This document shows positions 12,437 to 23,284 of a stretch of DNA of 61,985 nt, in pieces. The translations under genes and the position numbers were made by a program. Below the pieces are notes generated by a model. The model did no database searches. It was not told the DNA's origin and saw nothing but the letters and a program-made list of their open reading frames with translations. Within the stretch, counting starts at the first letter, position 1. Every line of letters starts with the position of its first letter. This DNA comes from Betaproteobacteria bacterium (GTDB lineage: Bacteria; Pseudomonadota; Gammaproteobacteria; Burkholderiales; Casimicrobiaceae). The DNA lies in the NCBI GenBank assembly GCA_018971195.1, contig JAGXBK010000002.1:1-61985 (forward strand). Reading direction: 5' to 3'.

Positions 12437-13060
12437 ATGGCTCGATATACCGGACCCAAATGCAAGCTCGCGCGGCGGGAAGGCACCGACCTTTTCCTGA
12501 AGAGTGCGCGTCGCTCGCTCGATTCCAAGTGCAAGCTCGACACCAAGCCCGGCCAGCACGGCGTGAAGTCGGGGGCACGGACGTCGGACTACGGCCACCA
12601 GCTGCGCGAGAAGCAGAAGCTGCGCCGGATCTACGGCGTGCTCGAGCGGCAGTTCCGCCGCTATTTCGCCGAGGCGACGAAAGGCAAGAGCTCGACCGGG
12701 ACGAACCTGCTGCAACTCCTCGAGTCCCGGCTCGACAACGTCGTCTACCGCATGGGACTGGGCTCGACCCGCGCCGAGGCGCGGCAGCTCGTGTCGCACC
12801 GGGCGATCACCGTCAACGGCAAGGTCCTCAACGTCCCGTCGGCGCTGCTCAAGGCCGGCGACGTGGTTGCCGCGAGCGAGAGGGCGAAGCTGCAGCTGCG
12901 CATCCAGGATGCGCTGCAGCTCGCCGAAAAGGTCGGCTTCCCGTCGTGGGTCTCGGTCGACCCGAAGAAGATGACCGGTACGTTCAAGGGCGCGCCCGAC
13001 CGCTCGGAGTTCGGGCAGGACATCAACGAAAGCCTCGTCGTCGAGTTGTATTCGAAGTGA
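12437..13060 (+). CDS. rpsD: 30S ribosomal protein S4
   Basis: [23 protein letters not shown]... Confidence 0.99.
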   Translation: MARYTGPKCKLARREGTDLFLKSARRSLDSKCKLDTKPGQHGVKSGARTSDYGHQLREKQKLRRIYGVLERQFRRYFAEATKGKSSTGTNLLQLLESRLDNVVYRMGLGSTRAEARQLVSHRAITVNGKVLNVPSALLKAGDVVAASERAKLQLRIQDALQLAEKVGFPSWVSVDPKKMTGTFKGAPDRSEFGQDINESLVVELYSK

Positions 13061-13116
13061 TCTTCGGCATGCCGCAGGCCCCTCGTCATCCGTCCCGACT
13101 CGAATAAAGGTACCGC

Positions 13117-14094
13117 ATGCAGAGCAATGTTCTGTTGAAACCGCGCATCATCGACGTGCAGAGCATGTCGCCGTTCCACGCCAAGGTCGTGATGGAGCCG
13201 TTCGAGCGGGGGTACGGGCACACGCTGGGCAATGCGCTGCGGCGCGTCCTGCTGTCGTCGATGCCGGGCTACGCTCCCACCGAGGTGAAGATCACCGGGG
13301 TGCTCCACGAATACTCGGCGCTCGACGGCGTGCAGGAAGATGTCGTCGACGTCCTGCTCAACCTGAAAGGCGTCGTCCTGAAGCTGCACAACCGCGACCA
13401 CGTGATGCTCAAGCTTTCCAAGAGCGGCGAGGGCCCGGTCACCGCGGCGGAGATCGAGCCGAACCACGACGTCGAGATCATCAATCCCGAGCACGTGATC
13501 GCGCACCTGACCGCCGGCGGCAAGATCGAGATGGAAATCAAGGTCGAGAAGGGCCGCGGCTACCAGCCGGCCACGGCGCGCAGCAAGCCGGAAGGCGGCC
13601 GCACGATCGGCAGCATCCTGCTCGATGCCTCGTTCTCGCCGGTGCGGCGCGTCAGCTACGCCGTGGAATCGGCTCGCGTCGAGCAGCGCACCGACCTCGA
13701 CAAGCTGGTTCTCGACATCGAGACCAACGGCGTCGTCGAGCCTGAACAGGCGGTTCGCTACGCGGCGAGCGTCCTGGTCGAGCAGCTCTCGGTCTTCGCC
13801 GACCTCAAGGGCACCGATCAGCCGTCGGCCGAGCGCACGTCGCCGCAGGTCGACCCGATCCTGCTGCGGCCGGTCGACGACCTCGAGCTCACCGTCAGGT
13901 CGGCGAACTGTCTCAAGGCCGAGAACATCTACTACATCGGCGACCTGATCCAGCGCTCGGAGACCGAGTTGCTTAAGACGCCGAACCTGGGCCGCAAGTC
14001 GCTGAACGAGATCAAGGAAGTGCTCGCCTCGCGCGGCCTGTCGCTGGGGATGAAGCTCGAGAACTGGCCGCCCGCGGGGCTGGACCGGCCGTAA
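13117..14094 (+). CDS. rpoA: DNA-directed RNA polymerase subunit alpha
   Basis: ...[34 protein letters not shown]... Confidence 0.99.
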   Translation: MQSNVLLKPRIIDVQSMSPFHAKVVMEPFERGYGHTLGNALRRVLLSSMPGYAPTEVKITGVLHEYSALDGVQEDVVDVLLNLKGVVLKLHNRDHVMLKLSKSGEGPVTAAEIEPNHDVEIINPEHVIAHLTAGGKIEMEIKVEKGRGYQPATARSKPEGGRTIGSILLDASFSPVRRVSYAVESARVEQRTDLDKLVLDIETNGVVEPEQAVRYAASVLVEQLSVFADLKGTDQPSAERTSPQVDPILLRPVDDLELTVRSANCLKAENIYYIGDLIQRSETELLKTPNLGRKSLNEIKEVLASRGLSLGMKLENWPPAGLDRP

Positions 14095-14110
14095 CGCCAA
14101 GGAAGACAAC

Positions 14111-14503
14111 ATGCGTCACCGTCACGGACTGCGGAAGCTGAACCGCACGAGCGCCCATCGCCTCGCGATGCTGCGCAACATGACCAACTCGCTGTTCACG
14201 CACGAGGCCATCCGCACCACCTTGCCGAAGGCGAAGGAGCTGCGCAGGGTCGCCGAGCCGCTGATCACCCTCGGCAAGACGCCCACGGTCGCCAATCGCA
14301 GGCTCGCATTTGCCCGCCTGCGCGACCGGGACGTCGTCACCAAGCTCTTCAACGATCTGGGGCCGCGTTTCGCGGCGCGTCCGGGCGGCTACCTGCGCAT
14401 CCTGAAGTTCGGGTTCCGGCAGGGTGATGCGGCGCCGATGGCGCTGGTCGAGCTGGTCGACCGGCCCGACGCTGCGAAGGACGAGGCCGCGCAGGCAGCC
14501 TGA
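14111..14503 (+). CDS. rplQ: 50S ribosomal protein L17
   Basis: [28 protein letters not shown]... Confidence 0.98.
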   Translation: MRHRHGLRKLNRTSAHRLAMLRNMTNSLFTHEAIRTTLPKAKELRRVAEPLITLGKTPTVANRRLAFARLRDRDVVTKLFNDLGPRFAARPGGYLRILKFGFRQGDAAPMALVELVDRPDAAKDEAAQAA

Positions 14504-14528
14504 CGGTTCCGTTGGTTGTCGTTCATCG

Positions 14529-14554
14529 AGCCGGGCGGCGACGCCCGGCTTTTT
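14529..14554 (+). terminator. Intrinsic terminator after the alpha operon
   Basis: Perfect 9-bp stem AGCCGGGCG / CGCCCGGCT, GCGA tetraloop, then TTTT; 25 nt past the rplQ stop. Confidence 0.9.
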
Positions 14555-14630
14555 GCTCCCGATCGTTCGGCGACGCAGTCCGCGATGACGTGGAACCGCG
14601 CGGCGCACGAAGCGTGTAGCATCGCAAGCC

Positions 14631-15644
14631 ATGACTGAACGCGTTTTGGTCACCGGGGGGGCCGGCTTTGTCGGCGCGCACGTGGTCGTCGAGCTCGCCC
14701 GCAACGGGTACAAGCCGGTCGTGCTGGACGATTTCTCGAACAGCACACCGGCGATCCGTTCGCGCCTGGAGGCGGTCGCCGGAATGCCGATCCCCGTCAT
14801 CAGCTCGGACATCCGGGACGTCACTGCGCTGCGCACGGCGTTCCACGACTATCCGATCGCCTCGGTCATCCACTGCGCCGGCCTGAAGAAAGTCGCCGAG
14901 TCCCAGTCGCGGCCCCTCGGGTACTACGACATCAACGTCGGCGGTGCGCTGGCGCTGGCGCAGGTGATGGGCGAGGCGGGCGTGGCGACGCTGGTGTTCA
15001 GCTCCGCGGCAAGCGTCTATGGCGCGTCCGGAATGACGAGCGTCGACGAGGACGCGCCGGCGCAGCCGGTCAGCGTCCACGGGCGCACCAAGCTCGTCGT
15101 CGAGAATTTCCTCCGCGACCTGGCCCAGGCCAACGTGAACTGGCGCATCGCCATCGTGCGCGGGTTCAATCCGTCGGGAGCGCATTCGTCGGGAATGATG
15201 GGCGAGGCGCCGCGCGGGCCGGCGACCCACCTGCTGCCCCAGCTCGCCCGCGTCGCCGCCGGCGAGGCGAACGAGCTGGTCGTGTGCGGCGACGACTGGG
15301 ACACGCCGGACGGGACCTGCGTCCGCGATTACGTGCACGTGCAGGACGTGGCCGACGCTTTCGTGCGCGCCCTGCGCCATATCGCGAAACGACAGGATGG
15401 CACCCTGACGGTGAATGTCGGCAGCGGCCGCGGACATTCGGTGCTCGAAGTCATCGCAGCTTTCGAGCGGGCTTGCGGACGGGCGATTCCGCGCGTCATC
15501 GGCCCGCGACGGTCCGGCGACGTCGCGCGAAGCTGCGCGAATCCGGCGCGAGCGGCCGCGGTGCTCGAGTGGCGCGCGTCCCGCGATCTCGACGCGATCT
15601 GCGCCGATGCGTGGCGGTGGCAGAAGAACGGCGGTCGCTACTGA
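14631..15644 (+). CDS. galE: UDP-glucose 4-epimerase-like extended SDR (GalE family)
   Basis: VLVTGGAGFVGAH Rossmann motif, FSSAASVYG, NPSGAHSSG, GDDWDTPDGTCVRDYVHVQD; the YxxxK Tyr position is His. Confidence 0.85.
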   Translation: MTERVLVTGGAGFVGAHVVVELARNGYKPVVLDDFSNSTPAIRSRLEAVAGMPIPVISSDIRDVTALRTAFHDYPIASVIHCAGLKKVAESQSRPLGYYDINVGGALALAQVMGEAGVATLVFSSAASVYGASGMTSVDEDAPAQPVSVHGRTKLVVENFLRDLAQANVNWRIAIVRGFNPSGAHSSGMMGEAPRGPATHLLPQLARVAAGEANELVVCGDDWDTPDGTCVRDYVHVQDVADAFVRALRHIAKRQDGTLTVNVGSGRGHSVLEVIAAFERACGRAIPRVIGPRRSGDVARSCANPARAAAVLEWRASRDLDAICADAWRWQKNGGRY

Positions 15645-15717
15645 CGGTGCGCCGCGCTGCTGGAGCGGCTGCTCGAGCGGCTCGTCGTCGCACCGTCCGA
15701 ACGGCGCCCCTTAAGCG

Positions 15718-16026
15718 ATGATCCGCGTCTACGTCGCACGCCAGCGTTTCGATGCCTACCTCGTCGCCGACCGGCTGAACCAGGCGGGCATCCGCGCGCA
15801 TGTCTTCAACCAGCACATGTCGAGCATCGTCGGCGACGTCCCGCCCGATGTCGCCCAGCCACAGGTGTGGATCGCCGACGACCGTGACGAAGCCCGCGCA
15901 CATGCGCTGCTACGCGAGATGGAGCGCGACGCGGCGCGCACGACGCCGCGCCATTGCCGCGCCTGTGGCGAGCAGTCGCCTGGGAGCTTCGACCTGTGCT
16001 GGAAGTGCGGTACGGCGCTGACCTGA
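15718..16026 (+). CDS. DUF2007-type putative signal-transducing protein with C-terminal zinc ribbon
   Basis: MIRVYVARQRFDAYLVADRLNQAGIRAHVFNQ... plus CRACGEQSPGSFDLCWKCG. Confidence 0.75.
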   Translation: MIRVYVARQRFDAYLVADRLNQAGIRAHVFNQHMSSIVGDVPPDVAQPQVWIADDRDEARAHALLREMERDAARTTPRHCRACGEQSPGSFDLCWKCGTALT

Positions 16027-16047
16027 CGTTGGTCGCGCCGCCGGGGA

Positions 16048-16506
16048 TCAGCCGTCGAGCAGCGCGCGCGCCCGGGTCACCGCGCCATCCTCGCCCGCCG
16101 GGGGCGGCCCTGGAGCCGCATCGCGCCGGCGCCTGCGCATGATGCCCCACCACACGGCGACGCCGCCGGCGAACATCACGAACGGCCCGAACCAGAGCAG
16201 CCAGGTCTCGGGCTTGACCGGCGGCTTGAAGAGGACGAAGTCGCCGTAGCGGGCGACCAGGTACTGCTTGATCTGGTCGTCGGTCTTGCCGGACACCGCG
16301 AGCTCGCGAACTTCCTTGCGCAGGTCGGCGGCGAGGTCGGCGTTGCTGTCGGCCAGGGTCTCGTTCTGGCACACCAGGCAGCGCAGCTCGGTTTCCAGCT
16401 TCTTCAGCCGGGTGTCGAGCGCAAGATCGGCACGCGCCAGGCCGTGGACGATGAACAGCGCGGCGAACAGCATCGCGCCGAGGGTGCGCATCGGGATGGG
16501 CGTCAT
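16048..16506 (-). CDS. ccmH: Cytochrome c maturation protein CcmH
   Basis: LRCLVCQNETLADSNADLAADLRKEVRE... CcmH motif. Confidence 0.93.
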   Translation of the reverse strand: MTPIPMRTLGAMLFAALFIVHGLARADLALDTRLKKLETELRCLVCQNETLADSNADLAADLRKEVRELAVSGKTDDQIKQYLVARYGDFVLFKPPVKPETWLLWFGPFVMFAGGVAVWWGIMRRRRRDAAPGPPPAGEDGAVTRARALLDG

Positions 16507-17036
16507 GACTTCTGCAGCTCGCGGACCAGTGGCAGGATCTTCCGGTTCAGCGCGTCCCCGGTCAGCGGGCCGATCTGCTTGTAGCGGATGATGCCCGCCT
16601 TGTCGATGACGAAGGTCTCGGGCACGCCATAGACGCCCCAGTTGATTCCGACGCGCCCGTCGAGATCGACGACGGACTCGGTGTACGGATCGCCGTTGCC
16701 GCCGAGCCAGGCAAGCCCGTCCTCCGGCTTGTCCTTGTAGTCGAGCCCGATGATCGGCACGATGCCGGCCTTCGACAGCGCGACCAGCAGCGGGTGCTCC
16801 TCGCGACATGACACGCACCACGACGCCCAGACGTTCAGGAGCCAGACCTGGCCGCGCATGTCGGCGGTCGCGAGCGTCCGGTCGGGATGGTGAAGCTCCG
16901 CGAGCGAGAACGCCGGCGCCGGCTTGCCGATCAGCGGCGAAGGAACCTCGTGCGGATCGCGAAAGAGCCCGACGTACAGGAACCCTGCGACGACGATGAA
17001 GATCGCGAGGGGCAGCGACCAGCGCAGAAGCTTCAT
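16503..17036 (-). CDS. ccmG: Thiol:disulfide interchange protein CcmG/DsbE
   Basis: LLNVWASWCVSCREEHPLL thioredoxin-like motif; ATGA overlap with ccmH. Confidence 0.93.
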   Translation of the reverse strand: MKLLRWSLPLAIFIVVAGFLYVGLFRDPHEVPSPLIGKPAPAFSLAELHHPDRTLATADMRGQVWLLNVWASWCVSCREEHPLLVALSKAGIVPIIGLDYKDKPEDGLAWLGGNGDPYTESVVDLDGRVGINWGVYGVPETFVIDKAGIIRYKQIGPLTGDALNRKILPLVRELQKS

Positions 17037-17043
17037 TGCGATG

Positions 17044-19038
17044 TCACGTGGCGCCGCGCGCCGCCGCGCCGAGGACGCTCGCGAGCCTGTGCCTGAGCGC
17101 GAGACGGTAACGGCGGTCGGCGATCGCGGTGAATCCGCCCAGCGCCATCAGCAGGCAGCCGAACCAGATCCAGTCGACGAAGGGCTTGACGTAGATTCGT
17201 ACGGCCCACGCGCCCGACGTGCCCTGCGCCGTGACGGGCTCGCCCAGCGACACGTAATGGTCGCCCAGGATTCCGCTCTGGATCGACGCCTCGGTCATTA
17301 CCTCGCCCGAGGCGCGGTAGGTCCGCTTCTGGGGTCTCAGGGTCGCGACGTGCCGGTCTCCGCGCGTGACCTCGACGGTGCCGACCAGCGCGTCGTAGTT
17401 CGGCCCCGCCTGCGGCACGATGCCCCGGAAAGTGTAGGTGTCACCGCCGACCTCGACGCCCTGGCCGACGTCGAGCCGCACGTCACGCTCGACCTCGTAG
17501 CCCTTGACCAGCGTCACGCCGGCGATGAAGGCCGCGACGCCGAGGTGGGCCAGCAGCATGCCGTACCATGCCGGCGAATTCGCGCGCAGCTTGGCGACGA
17601 TGCCGCGCTGCGGCGCGGCCCGCAGCCGCTGGAGCAGCGCGCTCGCAGTCGCGCCGGCGACCCACGCCGCGAGCAGCAGTCCCAGCGCGACCAGGGGCTT
17701 CCACCGGCCCATCGCGAACGGGGCGAGCACCCCCGTCGCAGCCGCCACGTATGCCGCCCATCTCAGGCGCGTCCACAGGTCGGGGATGCGCGCCTTGCGC
17801 CACGACGCGATCGGCCCCACGCCCATCAGGAAGATCATCGGCGCCATCAGCGGATAGAACACCGAGTCGAAGTAGGGGGGGCCGACCGAGATCTTGCCCA
17901 GATTCAGCGCGTCGATGAACAGCGGATAGAGCGTGCCGAGCAGCACGCTGGCGAGCGCGATGATCAGCAGGATGTTGTTGCCGAGCAGCATCGATTCGCG
18001 CGAGACCGGCGCGAATTCCCCGCCGGCGCCGACTGCGCCGGCGCGAAACGCGTAGAGGGTCAGCGATCCGCCGATGACGATCGCGAGGAAGCCGAGGATG
18101 AAGGTGCCGCGCGCGGGATCGGTCGCGAATGCGTGCACCGAGGTCAGCACGCCGGAGCGGACCAGGAACGTGCCGATCAGCGACAGCGAGAACGCCAGGA
18201 TCGCAAGCAGGACCGTCCAGCTGCGGAATGCGCCGCGCTTCTCGGTCACCGCCAGCGAGTGGATCAGTGCGGTGCCGGCGAGCCACGGCATGAAAGACGC
18301 GTTCTCGACCGGGTCCCAGAACCACCAGCCGCCCCAGCCGAGCGTGTAGTAGGACCAGATGCTGCCCAGCGCAATGCCGATGGTCAGGAACGACCACGCG
18401 ACCGTCGTCCACGGCCGCGACCAGCGTGCCCACGACGCGTCGAGCTTGCCGCCGATCAGCGCGGCGATCGCGAACGCGAACGCAACCGAGAAGCCGACAT
18501 AGCCCATGTACAGCATCGGCGGATGCACGACCATGCCGGGATCCTGCAGCAGCGCGTTGAGGTCGCGCCCTTCGGGGGGCACCGGCACCAGCCGCAGGAA
18601 GGGGTCCGAGGCCGCGAGCATGAACAGCAGGAAGCCGATCGCGACCAGGCCCATGACCGCGAGCACGCGCGCGCGCAGCACCTGTGGCAGGTTGCGCGAG
18701 AACACGCTGACCGCGAATCCCCAGCCGCCCAGCATCAGCGCCCACAGCAGCAGCGAGCCTTCGTGCGACCCCCAGGTCGCCGCGAAGCGGTATCGAAGCG
18801 GCAGGTGCGAGTTCGAGTTCACCGCGACGTTCTGGACCGAGAAGTCGCTGGTGACGAAGCTCCAGGCGAGACAGCCGAAAGCCAGGGCGACCAGTGCGAA
18901 CTGTGCGCGGGCCGCAGGCACCGCGACCGCCATCAGTGCGCTGTCGCGACGCGCAGCGCCGATCATCGGGAGCACGCCCTGCACGATCGCGACCAGCAGG
19001 GCGACGATCAGCGCGAAATGACCGAGTTCGGGGATCAT
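17044..19038 (-). CDS. ccmF: Heme lyase CcmF
   Basis: MIPELGHFALIVALLVAIVQGVLP... with WGGWWFWDPVENASFMPWL tryptophan-rich motif. Confidence 0.96.
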   Translation of the reverse strand: MIPELGHFALIVALLVAIVQGVLPMIGAARRDSALMAVAVPAARAQFALVALAFGCLAWSFVTSDFSVQNVAVNSNSHLPLRYRFAATWGSHEGSLLLWALMLGGWGFAVSVFSRNLPQVLRARVLAVMGLVAIGFLLFMLAASDPFLRLVPVPPEGRDLNALLQDPGMVVHPPMLYMGYVGFSVAFAFAIAALIGGKLDASWARWSRPWTTVAWSFLTIGIALGSIWSYYTLGWGGWWFWDPVENASFMPWLAGTALIHSLAVTEKRGAFRSWTVLLAILAFSLSLIGTFLVRSGVLTSVHAFATDPARGTFILGFLAIVIGGSLTLYAFRAGAVGAGGEFAPVSRESMLLGNNILLIIALASVLLGTLYPLFIDALNLGKISVGPPYFDSVFYPLMAPMIFLMGVGPIASWRKARIPDLWTRLRWAAYVAAATGVLAPFAMGRWKPLVALGLLLAAWVAGATASALLQRLRAAPQRGIVAKLRANSPAWYGMLLAHLGVAAFIAGVTLVKGYEVERDVRLDVGQGVEVGGDTYTFRGIVPQAGPNYDALVGTVEVTRGDRHVATLRPQKRTYRASGEVMTEASIQSGILGDHYVSLGEPVTAQGTSGAWAVRIYVKPFVDWIWFGCLLMALGGFTAIADRRYRLALRHRLASVLGAAARGAT

Positions 19039-19042
19039 CGCG

Positions 19043-19510
19043 TCACCTCGCCCGGGCCTCGTGGAGACTCGGCATCGATTCCGGACCGCGCTGCGCCTGC
19101 TCGATCGCAGACTTGGCCTCGGGCGGCATGTAGTTCTCGTCGTGCTTGGCAAGCACCTCGGTCGCGTGGAACGCGCCATCGGCTCCCATCCGGCCCTGCG
19201 CGACGACGCCCTTGCCTTCCTTGAACAGGTCGGGCAGCAGCCCGGTGTAGGTGACGGGGACCGTCTTGGCGGTGTCGGTCACCAGGAAGTGAACGGTCAG
19301 CGAGCCCGGGTCGCGCCGCAGGCTGCCCGCCTCGACGAGGCCGCCGACCCGGAAAGGCCGCGACTGCGGGACCTCATGGGCGACGACCTGCGACGGCGTG
19401 AAGAAGAACACGAGGTTCGACCTGAACGCCGAGAGCACCAGGGCGACGGCGATGCCGACCGCGGCGAGTCCGAGGCCGATCCATGCGAACCGGCGATAGC
19501 GAGCTTTCAT
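19043..19510 (-). CDS. ccmE: Heme chaperone CcmE
   Basis: [42 protein letters not shown]... with [16 protein letters not shown] heme-binding motif. Confidence 0.96.
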   Translation of the reverse strand: MKARYRRFAWIGLGLAAVGIAVALVLSAFRSNLVFFFTPSQVVAHEVPQSRPFRVGGLVEAGSLRRDPGSLTVHFLVTDTAKTVPVTYTGLLPDLFKEGKGVVAQGRMGADGAFHATEVLAKHDENYMPPEAKSAIEQAQRGPESMPSLHEARAR

Positions 19511-19707
19511 CCGTTGCTCCGCAGGTCGGCCAGCGGGCGCGTCGCGGGGCCCGCGGCATCGGCATCCTGCGCCATCCGCGCGGTGTCGAAGGCATGCCGC
19601 CGGCGCAGGCGCAGCGCAAGGATTTCGACGATGACGGCGACGGCGGCCGCGCCGTAGGACATCCAGACATACCACGCATAGCCGCCCATCGCGAAGAATC
19701 CGCTCAT
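19507..19707 (-). CDS. ccmD: Heme exporter protein CcmD
   Basis: [37 protein letters not shown]...; position between ccmE and ccmC. Confidence 0.88.
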   Translation of the reverse strand: MSGFFAMGGYAWYVWMSYGAAAVAVIVEILALRLRRRHAFDTARMAQDADAAGPATRPLADLRSNG

Positions 19708-20450
19708 CGCGCCCCCTGCCGTGCGATCAGCGACGCGACCCAGCCCGAGCCGCGCTCGCGCTCGACGATGATCGATCGCACGCGGGCCAGCGTGACCGCG
19801 ATGCAGTACGACCAGACGCCGGCGGTCATCACCAGCAGGCCTTCGACCATCGTCATCGCCATCTTCGGTGCCGAGGTGAAGCTGATCGACGATCCCTGGT
19901 GCAGCGTATTCCACCATTGCACCGAGAAATAGATGATCGGCACGTTGACCGCGCCGACCAGCGACAGCAGCGCGCAGGCGCGATCGGCGCGCCGCGGATC
20001 GTCGATGGCGCTGCGCAGCGCGATGACGCCGAGGTAGAGGAACAGCAGGATCAGCGTCGAGGTCATCCGCGCGTCCCAGGCCCAGTAGGTGCCCCAGGTC
20101 GGTCGGCCCCAGAACGCGCCGGACCACAGCGCGAGCGCCGCCATCAGCGCCCCGGTCGGGGCGAGCGCCTGCGCCATCATCGCCGAGAGCCGCGTGTTGA
20201 AGCCCAGCGCGAGCGCGCTCCAGAAGGCCATGGCGAGATAGATGAGCATCGCCATCCATGCCGTCGGGACGTGCAGGAAGATGATCCGGTAGGCGTCGCC
20301 CTGCGTCGCGTCGGTGGGCGCGACGACGAGGCCGATGTAGAGACCGGCGATCGTGAAGCCTGCGGCGAGCACGCCGAACGCCCGCGACAGGCGGCCCGCC
20401 AGCGGGTAGAACGAAACCGGCGACGAGTAGCGGAACCAGTTGACGATCAT
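19704..20450 (-). CDS. ccmC: Heme exporter permease CcmC
   Basis: ...[21 protein letters not shown]...[26 protein letters not shown]. Confidence 0.96.
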   Translation of the reverse strand: MIVNWFRYSSPVSFYPLAGRLSRAFGVLAAGFTIAGLYIGLVVAPTDATQGDAYRIIFLHVPTAWMAMLIYLAMAFWSALALGFNTRLSAMMAQALAPTGALMAALALWSGAFWGRPTWGTYWAWDARMTSTLILLFLYLGVIALRSAIDDPRRADRACALLSLVGAVNVPIIYFSVQWWNTLHQGSSISFTSAPKMAMTMVEGLLVMTAGVWSYCIAVTLARVRSIIVERERGSGWVASLIARQGAR

Positions 20451-20453
20451 CGA

Positions 20454-21167
20454 TCAATCGAGCGCGATGCGCACCGCCGTCGCGACGGCAAACGGCGCTG
20501 CGACCAGCGCCAGCAGCAACCCGGCGGCCAGCAGCGAAAGCTGCGGACCCGCCGACATGCCCGCGCGCAGGGCATCGACGGCGCCGGCGCCGAAGATCAG
20601 CACCGGGGCGTAGAGCGGCAGGACCAGGAGCGCAAGCAGGCTGCCGCCCCCGCGAGCGCCCAGCGTCAGCGCCGCCCCAATCGCGCCCAGCAACGACAGG
20701 ATCGGCGTGCCCAGGAGCAGCGCCGCCGCCAGGATTCCAAGCTCCGTTCCGTCCATCGCGTACTGGCCGCCCAGAACCGGGGCCAGCACGGCGACGGGGA
20801 GGCCAGTGGTAAGCCAGTGAGCCGCCATTTTACCGGACACCAGGGCCGGCAGCGGCCGCGGCGACAATGCGATCTGCTCCAGCGTCCCGTCGCTGAAATC
20901 GGCGGAAAACAGCCGCGGCAGCGACAGCAGCGAAGCCAGCAGCGCGGCGGTCCACAGCACGCCGGGCCCCAGCGTCGCCAACACCTCGCGCGAGGGCGAG
21001 GTCGCCAGCGGGAACAGCGACACGACGATCACATAGAACATCAGCTGGACGCCGAGTTCCGCCTTGGAACGCAGGGCGATCCGCAGGTCGCGGGCGAGCG
21101 CCCAGCCGAATGCCGCCGACACCGAGGCGGCGTCCGGTGCGGCGGCGGTCGTCGTAGCTTCGCTCAT
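20454..21167 (-). CDS. ccmB: Heme exporter permease CcmB
   Basis: ...ARDLRIALRSKAELGVQLMFYVIVVSLFPLATSP...FSDGTLEQIALSP. Confidence 0.94.
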   Translation of the reverse strand: MSEATTTAAAPDAASVSAAFGWALARDLRIALRSKAELGVQLMFYVIVVSLFPLATSPSREVLATLGPGVLWTAALLASLLSLPRLFSADFSDGTLEQIALSPRPLPALVSGKMAAHWLTTGLPVAVLAPVLGGQYAMDGTELGILAAALLLGTPILSLLGAIGAALTLGARGGGSLLALLVLPLYAPVLIFGAGAVDALRAGMSAGPQLSLLAAGLLLALVAAPFAVATAVRIALD

Positions 21168-21811
21168 CGGTGATGCGCGAGCGCGAGGTCGAGCCGGTGC
21201 AGTCGCTCCGCCGCGACGGGGAGCGCCTGGTGCGAGGCGGCGACGACGATCCCGCCGCCATCGAGCTGCGCGGCCAGCAGCGCCTCGAGCACGTCGACGC
21301 CGTCGCCGTCGAGCGCGGTCAGCGGCTCGTCGAGAATCCACAGCCGCCGCGGTGACAGCGCGAGCCGGGCCAGTCCGATGCGCCGGCGCTGGCCCTGGGA
21401 AAGCGCGCGGGCAGGGATGCGCGAGCGCTTCCCGAGCGCGACCCTGTCCAGCGCGCGGTCGATCCCCTGCAGGTCGGCGCGCTCGTTCTCCAGCGTGGTC
21501 CATGCCGCCAGATTCTCGATCGCCGTGAGCTCGTCCTTCAGCGCAGGCAGGTGTCCGTTGAAGGCGACGGCGTCGCGCAGACGTGGGTCGAACGGATGCA
21601 CGCGTGTGCCGCCCAGGAGAATCTCACCCTCGGCCGGGGCGGCAAGTCCGGCGAGCATTCTCAGCAGCGTCGTCTTGCCGCAGCCGTTCGGGCCGGAGAC
21701 GGCCAGGACCCCGCCCGCAACGAGCGCGAAGCTCACTCCCTGGAAAAGCGTCGCGTAGCCGCGTCTTGCTGCAAGCGATCGGGCTTCGAGCAGGGGCGAG
21801 GACAGGGGCAT
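21164..21811 (-). CDS. ccmA: Heme exporter ATP-binding protein CcmA
   Basis: SGPNGCGKTTLLRMLAGL Walker A, LSQGQRRRIGLARL signature, LWILDEPLTALD Walker B. Confidence 0.95.
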   Translation of the reverse strand: MPLSSPLLEARSLAARRGYATLFQGVSFALVAGGVLAVSGPNGCGKTTLLRMLAGLAAPAEGEILLGGTRVHPFDPRLRDAVAFNGHLPALKDELTAIENLAAWTTLENERADLQGIDRALDRVALGKRSRIPARALSQGQRRRIGLARLALSPRRLWILDEPLTALDGDGVDVLEALLAAQLDGGGIVVAASHQALPVAAERLHRLDLALAHHR

Positions 21812-21841
21812 CGATGAGGCGGGTGATCGAGTCGATCGCCG

Positions 21842-23116
21842 CTAACGCACGACCTCGTCGATGACGATGTCGACGCCTTGCGCTCCCGGCTCGACCGGGG
21901 CGCTCGCGCCGCGCAGGTCGCCCGGCGAAGGCGTCGTCGCGCCCGATTTCGAGATCCGCGCCTCGACGATCACCTTGCCCGCCGTGGACAGGCGCGCGGC
22001 TGGCGACATCGCCATCGAGTCGTCGAGGGTGAAGCTCTTCGGCAGCGAGCCGGCGTGCTCCTTCAGCACGGCGAGGGGCATCCGCGGTCCATTGACGGCA
22101 CGCGCGAATATGTACAGTGTTTCGGCGGGCGCGACGCGATCCTTCAGCGCAGGACCGAGACTCACGCGGCCGCTGATGGTGCTGGCGGCGATGTCCGCCG
22201 GGGTGGGTGCCGACGCGGAGGGCGTCGCGCCAGGGGGCGCCGGCGCGCCCCCGGCTTGCGCAGCCTCGGCCTCTGCGATCATCTGGTCGACTTCCTTTTC
22301 CGGACCGCTGCCCGGCTGGAGTTGCGATCTGAGCTTGCGCCAGTCGGCGATGGCCGCGGCGTAATCCCGCCGCTCGGCGGCGGCGGACCCGGCCAGCGCG
22401 AGCGCCTTCGGGTTGTTCGGGTCGATCGCGAGGGCGCGATCGATCAGGCGCGAAGGCTCGCCCTTCAACGTCTGCCCATTCGCCATCGCCAGCGAATCGG
22501 CCCACTCGGCGAGGATCGCGGCGTCCGCGGGCGCGAGCGCCGCGGCCCGGCGATACGCGTCGGCCGATTCGCGGAATCGCCCGAGCACCGCGTACGAGCG
22601 TCCGAGCAAGGTCCAGCCTTTCGGATCGTCCGGTTGGGATTTCATTCGCGCGGCGAGCTGCTCGACCATTGCCTCGATCTGCGGACCGGATGCCGGCGTC
22701 TGCGCCGCGGGCGGATTCGCCGCGACCTGCATCGCGGCGGGGCTTCCGAACATTGCGTACAGCGCGATCGACGCCACCGGGACGGCGAACACCAGGATCA
22801 GCGCCCATCCGTAGCGCGCACGGGAGGTTGCAGCGGCCCCGGGTTTGATTGCGGGCGTCGGCGCCTGATCGATCTCGGCCGAGAGCCGCGTCGCGAGCTC
22901 GTCGACCGCCGCGTCGCGCTCCTCGACGCTGATCGCGCCGGCCGCGCATTCATCGTCGAGCTGGCGCTTCTGGTCGCGGTAGACCGACGTCGCCGCGTCC
23001 GCTTCGCCACCGCCCTGGTCGTCGGCTCCGCCTCGAAGCAGCGGCCACACGATCGCCGCCAGCACCGCGGCGACGAGCAACAGGGCGACGATCCAGAACA
23101 GCGGGACGATGGACAT
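21842..23116 (-). CDS. ccmI: Cytochrome c maturation TPR protein CcmI
   Basis: Two N-terminal TMs, VYRDQKRQLDDECAAGAISVEERDAAVDELATRL, TPR region; next to ccm genes. Confidence 0.88.
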   Translation of the reverse strand: MSIVPLFWIVALLLVAAVLAAIVWPLLRGGADDQGGGEADAATSVYRDQKRQLDDECAAGAISVEERDAAVDELATRLSAEIDQAPTPAIKPGAAATSRARYGWALILVFAVPVASIALYAMFGSPAAMQVAANPPAAQTPASGPQIEAMVEQLAARMKSQPDDPKGWTLLGRSYAVLGRFRESADAYRRAAALAPADAAILAEWADSLAMANGQTLKGEPSRLIDRALAIDPNNPKALALAGSAAAERRDYAAAIADWRKLRSQLQPGSGPEKEVDQMIAEAEAAQAGGAPAPPGATPSASAPTPADIAASTISGRVSLGPALKDRVAPAETLYIFARAVNGPRMPLAVLKEHAGSLPKSFTLDDSMAMSPAARLSTAGKVIVEARISKSGATTPSPGDLRGASAPVEPGAQGVDIVIDEVVR

Positions 23117-23284
23117 GGAGAGGGGTTCCCGGGCGTACCGGTTGCGGCCCGCGCATTATAGCGGCGAGCGCCGCGCGTCCCGCCGTGGCGGTCGCAGCGG
23201 GGGCCGGTTCCGGCGGCCGATCGCGCGGCGGCGTTATGATTCGCCCTCGCCCTCGCACCGCCAATCGATACCGGAGCGCCTGTC

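Noticed and set aside
16924-19224. 766-aa plus-strand ORF antisense to ccmG/ccmF/ccmE
   Set aside because: Arg/Gln/Asp-rich low-complexity translation typical of GC-rich shadow frames; the opposite strand encodes well-conserved Ccm proteins.
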